A stretch of 5,010 nt of DNA, from the NCBI GenBank assembly GCA_003243255.1, contig QFQM01000291.1:1-5010 (forward strand), in the 5' to 3' direction. A program made the translations under genes and the position numbers. The first letter of the stretch is position 1. Each line of letters begins with the position of its first letter. This DNA is from Flavobacterium psychrophilum. Lineage in GTDB: Bacteria > Bacteroidota > Bacteroidia > Flavobacteriales > Flavobacteriaceae. A model generated the notes under the pieces. The model made no database searches. It had not been told where the DNA came from and saw nothing but the letters and a program-made list of their open reading frames with translations. Shown here piece by piece: positions 1 to 4,670 of this stretch.

Positions 1-108
1 GGTGAGTTGAAGGAACCGGATTACATGATCCATGCTGGTCATGCGTTCACGGAACGCCCAAAGTTTTAAGAATGCCTCTTGCGTGATGGTATTGGCAACG
101 AATTTCAT
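1..108 (-). CDS. Sigma-70/ECF-like protein, N-terminal fragment (runs off window)
   Basis: Read on the minus strand, an ATG at 108-106 opens a frame that stays open for 36 codons to the window edge. The peptide includes ITQEAFLKLWAFRERM followed by a RFL segment. This resembles region 2 of ECF sigma factors, where a (D)I-x-QE-x-F-x-KLW segment precedes a helix reaching the -10 recognition surface. An in-frame TAG at 115-117 prevents extension upstream; only a GTG directly before the ATG is an alternative start. A classical ECF factor has roughly 40-50 residues before this motif, so the protein is either an N-terminally short sigma-like variant or a degenerate copy. It is transcribed divergently from the R-M operon and is probably a neighbouring host gene. 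The family assignment rests on one short motif, so DNA-binding or sigma activity is not shown. Confidence 0.5.
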   Translation of the reverse strand, partial: MKFVANTITQEAFLKLWAFRERMTSMDHVIRFLQLT

Positions 109-119
109 CACAGACTATG

Positions 120-166
120 CGATGCTATAGCCTGTGATCCTGCAATAGAGTGAACCATAGCGATCG
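120..166 (-). repeat. Imperfect inverted repeat before the divergent gene
   Basis: Positions 120-130 pair with 155-166, giving an 11-bp stem with one bulged base (162) around a 24-nt loop. The 129/156 pair would be a G-U wobble in minus-strand RNA but an A-C mismatch in plus-strand RNA, so the structure is better formed in the divergent transcript. It lies 12 nt upstream of the ATG at 108. It could be a leader hairpin, although the predicted transcription start falls close to the outer edge of the stem. It has no U-tract and is not a terminator. Confidence 0.35.
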
Positions 167-168
167 TA

Positions 169-176
169 CAAATGTA
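169..176 (-). promoter_or_regulatory. Candidate -7 promoter element of the divergent gene
   Basis: On the minus strand these bases read TACATTTG, an exact match to the Bacteroidota -7 consensus TAnnTTTG. Transcription would start near 162-164 and give a leader of about 55 nt before the ATG at 108. No clear -33 TTG is present at the usual distance, which lowers confidence. Confidence 0.4.
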
Positions 177-210
177 TTTTAATAAGTACTAAAACGACTA
201 TTATTCCCTT

Positions 211-244
211 TTTGTATTATTTATGTAACGAAATGATACATTTA
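211..244 (+). promoter_or_regulatory. Candidate promoter of the HTH/R-M operon
   Basis: TTTG at 211-214 fits a -33 element. After a 22-nt spacer, TACATTTA at 237-244 matches the Bacteroidota -7 consensus TAnnTTTG in all but the final base. The predicted start near 250 gives a leader of only about 14 nt before the ATG at 264. This is the only reasonable promoter seen for the downstream genes, which are tightly packed. The spacer is slightly long and the -7 imperfect, so the call is tentative. Confidence 0.4.
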
Positions 245-254
245 TGTAACAAAA
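219..254 (+). promoter_or_regulatory. Tandem operator-like repeat over the operon promoter
   Basis: ATTTATGTAACGAAA (219-233) and ATTTATGTAACAAAA (240-254) match at 14 of 15 bases and are 21 bp apart, two helical turns, so both would face the same side of the DNA. The first copy lies in the promoter spacer and the second overlaps the candidate -7 element and start site. The second copy also forms a small palindrome, TACAT-TT-ATGTA (237-248). This arrangement suits binding by the HTH protein encoded 10 bp downstream, with autorepression as the simplest outcome. The repeat is seen directly; the regulator pairing is inferred. Confidence 0.5.
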
Positions 255-263
255 AACAATACG

Positions 264-512
264 ATGGCAGAATTAACGAAGTTAGGGGAGTATTTTGAAA
301 GGAAATCAGTCAATAAGGCGAGTGTTGGAAGGAAGACAGGTTTAAGTAAAAATAGATTGACCTCTGTCACTACAAGTGAGACTGCTAGACTTATGGTAGA
401 GGAATTATACTTAATTGCTCTAGCCATTGAAGTAGATCCTGGTGAGTTGCTGGAATATGTATGCGAAGGTTTGGAGTTAAAACCCGAAGAACCGTCTGCT
501 GCTGATAACTAA
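264..512 (+). CDS. XRE-like helix-turn-helix regulator of the R-M operon
   Basis: This 82-aa protein has the compact layout of a small Cro/C1-type DNA-binding protein. Residues about 17-36 form the helix-turn-helix, with a scaffold helix around NKASVGRKTG and a recognition helix around LSKNRLTSVT. It is followed by a hydrophobic helical segment (EELYLIALAIEVDPGELLEYVC) of the type seen after the HTH in XRE proteins, and a short acidic, probably disordered tail (residues 71-82). The ATG at 264 lies 10 nt after the tandem repeat and has an A-rich upstream stretch instead of a Shine-Dalgarno. hsdM starts 33 nt after its stop in the same direction, so it is likely the first gene of the operon. 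Small HTH genes in front of R-M genes often act as control proteins setting expression timing; here this is inferred from position and the adjacent repeats. No enzymatic or ligand-binding domain is visible. Confidence 0.8.
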   Translation: MAELTKLGEYFERKSVNKASVGRKTGLSKNRLTSVTTSETARLMVEELYLIALAIEVDPGELLEYVCEGLELKPEEPSAADN

Positions 513-545
513 CCCTTTCACTTACATATAATTTTAAAAGTTCTA

Positions 546-2963
546 ATGGCAATTAAGAAGAGTGAGTTATACAGTACCCTGTGGGAAAGCTGCAATCAGT
601 TAAGAGGTGGTATGGATGCCAGCCAATACAAAGACTATGTATTGGCCATTTTGTTTATCAAGTACGTCAGTGACAAGTATGCGCACGTAAAATTTGCACC
701 CATCACCATACCGAAAGGATCTACTTTTCAGGACATGGTGGCACTCAAAGGCAAACCGGAGATCGGTGACTTTGTGAACAAGAAAATCTTTGCACCCATC
801 CGCGATGCCAATAAGATGAGTGACTTCGCCAACTTCAATGACGATGAAAAACTCGGCACGGGCAAAGACAAAGTAGATAAGATCACCAAACTCATTGCGG
901 TATTCGAAAACCCTGATCTCGATTTCTCCAAGAACAGAGCAGACGATGATGACATCCTGGGCGATGCCTACGAGTTTCTCATGCGTCACTTCGCTACTGA
1001 ATCAGGAAAGTCGAAAGGACAGTTCTATACTCCCTCCGAAGTTAGCCGTGTGCTGGCAAAGATCATCGGTATTAATAAGGTAAACTCCACCGCAAGCACA
1101 ACCATTTATGACCCCGCGTGCGGCTCAGGTTCTTTATTAATTAAAGCTGGAGAAGAAGCAGAAAAATCCATTACACTGTTTGGTCAGGAGATGGACATTG
1201 CTACGGTAGCATTGGCCAGCATGAACATGGTGCTGCACAATCAGGCGCAAAACCTGCACGGTATCCGCCAGGGCAATACCATTGCTGACCCCAAGTTTCT
1301 GAACGCAGACGGAACACTGCAAACATTTGATTATGCAGTGGCCAATCCTCCGTTTTCATTTAGTAGTTGGACAAACGGTTTAATCGATGACAAAACAAAA
1401 GCCGTAGTTGATAAATACAATCGATTTGCTGGCTTTGGTACTCCACCTGATAAAAATGGCGACTATGCATTTCTACTGCACATCATAAAGTCATTAAAAA
1501 CAAAAGGAAAGGGCGCCATCATTCTTCCGCATGGTGTATTGTTTCGTGGGGGTGCTGAGGGTGAGATACGCAAGAACCTGATCAACAAAGGGTACATAAA
1601 AGGCATTATTGGTTTGCCCGCCAACTTGTTTTATGGCACAGGTATTCCGGCTTGTATTATTGTGATTGATAAAGAAGGTGCCGAAAAACGCAAGGGCATT
1701 TTTATGATCGATGCGGGTAAAGAGTTTATGAAAGACGGCAATAAGAACCGTCTTCGTGAGCAAGACATTCACAAAATTGTAGATGTATTCAATAAGCAGT
1801 TAGAACTACCCAAGTACAGTCGCATGGTTTCGCTGGAAGAAATCAGCAATACCAAAAATGACTACAACCTGAACATACCGCGCTACATCGATAGCCAGGA
1901 GGCGGAAGATATTCAGGATATTGAAGCACACTTATTAGGCGACATACCCAATTCCGACATTGATGCATTGGAAAAGTACTGGAGTGTGTATTCTACATTA
2001 AACAAAGATTTGTTTGCTGCGAGTAAACGCAAGAAGTACAGCAAACTAAAAATCGCTAAAGAAGAAATCAATAACACCATCTTCAGCCACCCGGAGTTTA
2101 CAAGCTTTACGCAAGAGCTGAATAAAATTTTTACCAGTTGGAAAAAGAGAAACACAAAACCCCTGAAAGACCTCAAGAAAGATTTTAAACCACGGCAAAT
2201 CATCACCACCGTTTCGGAAGACTTATTGAAAAGCTATGCCAGTGAAAGTTTGGTTGATAAATACGATGTGTATCAGCATTTGATGACGTACTGGAACGAC
2301 ACCATGCAAGACGACTGCTACCTGATTGCGGCCAATGGCTGGAAGGCAGAACTCACCAACATCAACAAGGGCAAGAAAGAAATTATTCTTGACAGCGATT
2401 TGGTGCCAAAGACATTGGTGATTGATCGCTTTTATAAAGCAGAAAAGAAAGCAATTGAACAACTGGAAGCAAAAAGGGAAACACTGACCAGCCAGCTTGA
2501 TGAGATGACGGAAGAACACTCAGCAGAGGAAGGATTTTTTGCTGCGCTGGATAAAGTAAGCAAGGCAACGGTAGTAAAACGACTAAAAGAAATTAAAGGC
2601 GACAAGAAAGCCAGCGATGAAATAAAAGTATTGGAAGCCTGGCTCAACTTGGTAGAAGAACAAACTACACTGAAGAAAGAAATAGACACAGCTATTGCTG
2701 AATTAGATAAGAAAGTAGTAGCCCGTTATAAAACACTTACCGAAGACGAAATAAAAACCCTGGTGGTGGATGACAAGTGGATGACCACTATTGAGAAGAA
2801 TATTAAAACCGAAATGGAGCGCGTAAGCCAGGGCTTAACGCAACGCATTAAACAACTGGCCGAGCGGTATGAACTACCGTTGCCAAAACTGAATGATGAA
2901 ATACTTGCATTAGAGAAAAAGGTAAATGCTCACCTTTCTAAAATGGGTTTTGTATGGAAGTAA
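546..2963 (+). CDS. hsdM: Type I R-M system DNA methyltransferase subunit HsdM
   Basis: HsdM transfers a methyl group from S-adenosylmethionine to adenine N6 in the site chosen by HsdS. It also forms the core of the restriction complex with HsdR. Residues about 7-45 match the HsdM N-terminal helical domain (LYSTLWESCNQLRGGMDASQ). GQFYTP (158-163) is the motif preceding the catalytic domain. DPACGSGSLL (189-198) is motif I, which binds the cofactor, and NPPF (267-270) is catalytic motif IV of N6-adenine methyltransferases. All key residues are present, so activity is expected. At 805 aa it is much longer than the roughly 500-530 aa enterobacterial enzymes. The extra 300 or so residues (about 460-805) are highly charged, with probable coiled coil around 628-725, and are typical of the longer HsdM class. 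The last 10 nt overlap the start of hsdS (ATGGAAGTAA), which suggests translational coupling. No Shine-Dalgarno precedes the ATG. Confidence 0.96.
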   Translation: MAIKKSELYSTLWESCNQLRGGMDASQYKDYVLAILFIKYVSDKYAHVKFAPITIPKGSTFQDMVALKGKPEIGDFVNKKIFAPIRDANKMSDFANFNDDEKLGTGKDKVDKITKLIAVFENPDLDFSKNRADDDDILGDAYEFLMRHFATESGKSKGQFYTPSEVSRVLAKIIGINKVNSTASTTIYDPACGSGSLLIKAGEEAEKSITLFGQEMDIATVALASMNMVLHNQAQNLHGIRQGNTIADPKFLNADGTLQTFDYAVANPPFSFSSWTNGLIDDKTKAVVDKYNRFAGFGTPPDKNGDYAFLLHIIKSLKTKGKGAIILPHGVLFRGGAEGEIRKNLINKGYIKGIIGLPANLFYGTGIPACIIVIDKEGAEKRKGIFMIDAGKEFMKDGNKNRLREQDIHKIVDVFNKQLELPKYSRMVSLEEISNTKNDYNLNIPRYIDSQEAEDIQDIEAHLLGDIPNSDIDALEKYWSVYSTLNKDLFAASKRKKYSKLKIAKEEINNTIFSHPEFTSFTQELNKIFTSWKKRNTKPLKDLKKDFKPRQIITTVSEDLLKSYASESLVDKYDVYQHLMTYWNDTMQDDCYLIAANGWKAELTNINKGKKEIILDSDLVPKTLVIDRFYKAEKKAIEQLEAKRETLTSQLDEMTEEHSAEEGFFAALDKVSKATVVKRLKEIKGDKKASDEIKVLEAWLNLVEEQTTLKKEIDTAIAELDKKVVARYKTLTEDEIKTLVVDDKWMTTIEKNIKTEMERVSQGLTQRIKQLAERYELPLPKLNDEILALEKKVNAHLSKMGFVWK

Positions 2964-3436
2964 GGAAAGGCTATAAACAAACAGAGCTAGGCACAATTCC
3001 AAATGATTGGGAGATAAAGGAGTTCGTTGAAGTAATGGATGGTTTTACGAGTGGTCAGACACCCTATAGAGCAGTAGCAAGCTTCTACAAGGGTGACATA
3101 CCTTGGATAACTAGTGGCGAATTAAACTACAATATCATAACGGATACTATTGAGAAAATTACTCCAGAGGGTGTGAAGGATGCAAATCTAAAAATGATAC
3201 CAAAAGGTACTTTTCTTTTTGCAATAACAGGATTGGAGGCGGCAGGAACAAGGGGAAGTTGTGCAATAACAGGAGTTGAAGCTACAACAAATCAATCTTG
3301 TATGGCTTTGTATCCAAAGAAAGGGTTGCTGATAACACCTTATTTGTATCACTACTATGTTCGTTACGGTAATGAATTGGCTTTCAAGTATTGTCAAGGT
3401 ACTAAGCAACAGAGTTACACGGGAGGAGTTGCCTAA
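2954..3436 (+). CDS. hsdS: HsdS N-terminal fragment (first target-recognition domain)
   Basis: This 160-aa product is the first part of a Type I specificity subunit. It opens with the usual linker (GYKQTELGTIPNDWEIKEF) and contains the first target-recognition domain, TRD1. Recognisable TRD features are GDIPWITSGELN (residues 47-58), PKGTFLFAITG (83-93), TTNQSCMALYP (111-121) and GTKQQSYTGGV (149-159). The frame ends at TAA 3434-3436, just where a complete HsdS continues with LPIILPP and the central spacer helix. The peptide therefore lacks the conserved helices that set the distance between the two TRDs and contact HsdM. Alone it is unlikely to assemble a methyltransferase. The start overlaps the end of hsdM by 10 nt. 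Confidence 0.85.
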   Translation: MEVRKGYKQTELGTIPNDWEIKEFVEVMDGFTSGQTPYRAVASFYKGDIPWITSGELNYNIITDTIEKITPEGVKDANLKMIPKGTFLFAITGLEAAGTRGSCAITGVEATTNQSCMALYPKKGLLITPYLYHYYVRYGNELAFKYCQGTKQQSYTGGVA

Positions 3437-3568
3437 AAACTGCCAATTATTTTACCTCCCACAGTAGAAGAACAAACCGCCATAGCCACCGCCCTCTCCG
3501 ATACCGATGCACTCATCACCAGCTTAGAAAAGCTTATTGCTAAAAAACGCAACATCAAACAAGGTGCT

Positions 3569-4114
3569 ATGCAAGAGTTGCTTAAACCGAAAAAGGGTTG
3601 GGAGGTGAAGAGGTTGGGGGATGTTCTAAAAGTTCGTCATGGTAAGGATCAAAAACAGATCATTGATAAAAATGGCAAGTATTTAATATTAGGTACTGGT
3701 GGACCGATGGGGTTTACCAATCATTTTTTGTACGATAAAGAGTCCGTTCTAATAGGAAGAAAGGGAACGATTGATAAACCTAAATTCATTGATGAGCCTT
3801 TTTGGACTGTTGATACGTTATTCTATACCGAGATAAGTAATGATAATTTTCCTAAATTCATATTCTATCGCTTTCAACTTATCGATTGGTATTCTTACAA
3901 TGAAGCGTCAGGTGTTCCTAGTTTAAGTGCGAAAACTATTGAGAATATTTCGATTCACGTTCCTCAAACAAAGGACGAGCAAATTAAGATAGCACAAGTA
4001 ATTTCTGATATGGATATTGAAATTGAGTCTTTAGAATCAAAACTGCAAAAATATCGTCAAATCAAATCAGGCATGATGCAAAATCTTCTCACTGGCAAAA
4101 TGAGATTGGTATGA
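3569..4114 (+). CDS. hsdS: HsdS C-terminal fragment (second target-recognition domain)
   Basis: If translation restarts after the TAA, the first usable start in this frame is ATG 3569; codons 3437-3568 contain no ATG, GTG or TTG. The 181-aa product begins at the very end of the central helix (MQELLKPKKGWEVKRLGDVLK). It carries TRD2, with typical segments LIGRKGTIDKP, FWTVDTLFY and SGVPSLSAKTIENI, and the complete distal helix (KDEQIKIAQVISDMDIEIES through NLLTGKMRLV). Half-size HsdS proteins with one TRD and a conserved helix can pair and recognise palindromic sites in some systems. This piece keeps only one full helix, so such a role is possible but unproven. No ribosome-binding signal is evident. 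Confidence 0.75.
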   Translation: MQELLKPKKGWEVKRLGDVLKVRHGKDQKQIIDKNGKYLILGTGGPMGFTNHFLYDKESVLIGRKGTIDKPKFIDEPFWTVDTLFYTEISNDNFPKFIFYRFQLIDWYSYNEASGVPSLSAKTIENISIHVPQTKDEQIKIAQVISDMDIEIESLESKLQKYRQIKSGMMQNLLTGKMRLV

Positions 4115-4227
4115 ATAAATCGTCAGCATTAGGATTCGTAAGATTAAAAGATGATAGGATTATTGCATTGATGCTGGAGGAATCCTTTAATTTTAAAATC
4201 CCAAAAATTCTAATCCAGACAAAGTAA
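4111..4227 (+). CDS. Possible 38-aa ORF overlapping the hsdS stop
   Basis: ATG 4111 overlaps the hsdS stop as ATGA, a common coupling arrangement, and the frame runs 38 codons to TAA 4225-4227. The peptide (MNKSSALGFVRLKDDRIIAL, then MLEESFNFKIPKILIQTK) has no family that I recognise, no membrane segment and no signal peptide. Its last 15 codons are formed entirely by the upstream copy of the 45-bp repeat, so the present C-terminus may be an accident of that repeat. It could be a small real protein, the remnant of one, or chance. Confidence 0.25.
   Translation: MNKSSALGFVRLKDDRIIALMLEESFNFKIPKILIQTK
4180..4224 (+). repeat. 45-bp imperfect direct repeat, upstream copy
   Basis: This copy runs from GAATCCTTTAAT to AATCCAGACAAAG and aligns without gaps to 4624-4668 with about 9 mismatches. 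It ends 19 nt before the ATG of the GxxExxY gene. Its partner overlaps the 3' end of that gene, so the pair brackets it. The identical blocks are GAATCCTTTAAT, AAAATCC and CAGACAA. Confidence 0.7.
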
Positions 4228-4243
4228 ATGACAAATCGTAATC

Positions 4244-4657
4244 ATGAAACACGAAGAACTCACGCATAAAATAATCGGCTGTGCTATGAAAGTACATTCG
4301 GCTTTGGGTAGTGGCTTTCAAGAAGTGATCTATCAGCGTGCGTTGGTAATTGAGATGGAAAAGCAAGGCCTCGGATTTCAACGCGAAATGGGAATGAATA
4401 TTTATTACGATGGTATCGGCATTGGTACACGCAGAGTCGATTTTTTTGTTGAAGATACGATTATGGTGGAATTAAAAGCGTTGGCCAAATTGGAGGATGT
4501 GCATCTCGCTCAAGCAATGAATTACTGTCAGGCCTATAATTTACCTATCGGCCTTTTAATCAATTTCGGTGCACGTAGTCTTGAATTCAAAAGAGTGTAT
4601 AATGTAAATCATCCCGAGAATAAGAATCCTTTAATCTCAAAATCCTACGAATCTTAA
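4244..4657 (+). CDS. GxxExxY family protein
   Basis: This 137-aa protein carries the family signature G-x-x-E-x-x-Y at residues 24-30 (GFQEVIY), preceded by the characteristic KIIGCAMKVHSALGSG segment. A PD-(D/E)XK-like core follows: D66 in RRVDFF, then E76 and K78 in VELKAL, with a downstream AQAMNYCQAY helix and the closing GLLINFG strand. The presumed catalytic residues are intact, so nuclease-like chemistry is conceivable, but the cellular role of the family is not established. The main domain ends near residue 118; the last 12 or so residues (NPLISKSYES) are encoded inside the downstream 45-bp repeat and are likely not functionally constrained. It sits between hsdS and hsdR in the same direction, 129 nt after hsdS and 13 nt before hsdR, so it is probably co-transcribed. 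ATG 4244 is the natural start, since the conserved region begins within a few residues. Confidence 0.88.
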   Translation: MKHEELTHKIIGCAMKVHSALGSGFQEVIYQRALVIEMEKQGLGFQREMGMNIYYDGIGIGTRRVDFFVEDTIMVELKALAKLEDVHLAQAMNYCQAYNLPIGLLINFGARSLEFKRVYNVNHPENKNPLISKSYES

Positions 4658-4668
4658 TGCAGACAATG
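4624..4668 (+). repeat. 45-bp imperfect direct repeat, downstream copy
   Basis: This is the partner of 4180-4224, beginning exactly 444 bp after it. It covers the last codons and stop of the GxxExxY gene (TAA 4655-4657) and ends 2 nt before the hsdR ATG. Within it AATC recurs at 4625, 4633, 4641 and 4650, a spacing of 8-9 nt, which suggests a low-complexity repeated unit. Confidence 0.7.
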
Positions 4669-4670
4669 GC

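Larger units (their letters stand above)
2954..4114 (+). pseudogene. hsdS: hsdS specificity subunit interrupted by an in-frame TAA
   Basis: Read through the stop, this frame gives a 386-position HsdS of normal length: TRD1 (about 20-160), central conserved helix (about 168-212, from LPPTVEEQ to MQELL), TRD2 (about 212-340) and a distal conserved helix ending in NLLTGKMRLV. The two helices resemble each other, as expected of the internal repeat of HsdS (EEQTAIATALSDTDALI against DEQIKIAQVISDMDIEI). The only defect is TAA at codon 161. Flanking codons remain in one frame, so a single-base change (for example from AAA, GAA or CAA) explains it better than an indel. Without an intact HsdS the complex cannot recognise DNA, so the locus may be inactive unless the stop is suppressed, is a sequencing error, or another hsdS supplies the function. 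Confidence 0.8.

Noticed and set aside
242..427. 61-codon minus-strand ORF opposite the HTH gene
   Set aside because: It lies mostly antisense to the HTH coding region and has no supporting promoter; its hydrophobic look comes from the AT-rich complement.
529..536. TAATTTTA as a separate hsdM promoter
   Set aside because: It lacks the final G of the -7 consensus and has no TTG at a suitable distance upstream; AT-rich spacer sequence explains it.
600..989. 129-codon minus-strand ORF opposite hsdM
   Set aside because: It lies wholly within conserved hsdM, and its product resembles no known protein; a shadow frame.
3437..3568. Frameshift or phase-variable repeat as the cause of the hsdS split
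   Set aside because: The frame is the same on both sides of the TAA, and the longest nearby run is five A, so neither an indel nor slippage explains it.
4228..4269. ATG 4228 as an earlier start for the GxxExxY gene
   Set aside because: It is in a different frame and stops after 13 codons.
4193..4381. 62-codon minus-strand ORF across the GxxExxY start
   Set aside because: It is antisense to the conserved GxxExxY N-terminus and has no independent support.
4658..4670. Terminator between the GxxExxY gene and hsdR
   Set aside because: Only 13 nt separate the genes and there is no stem with a T-run; co-transcription is more likely.
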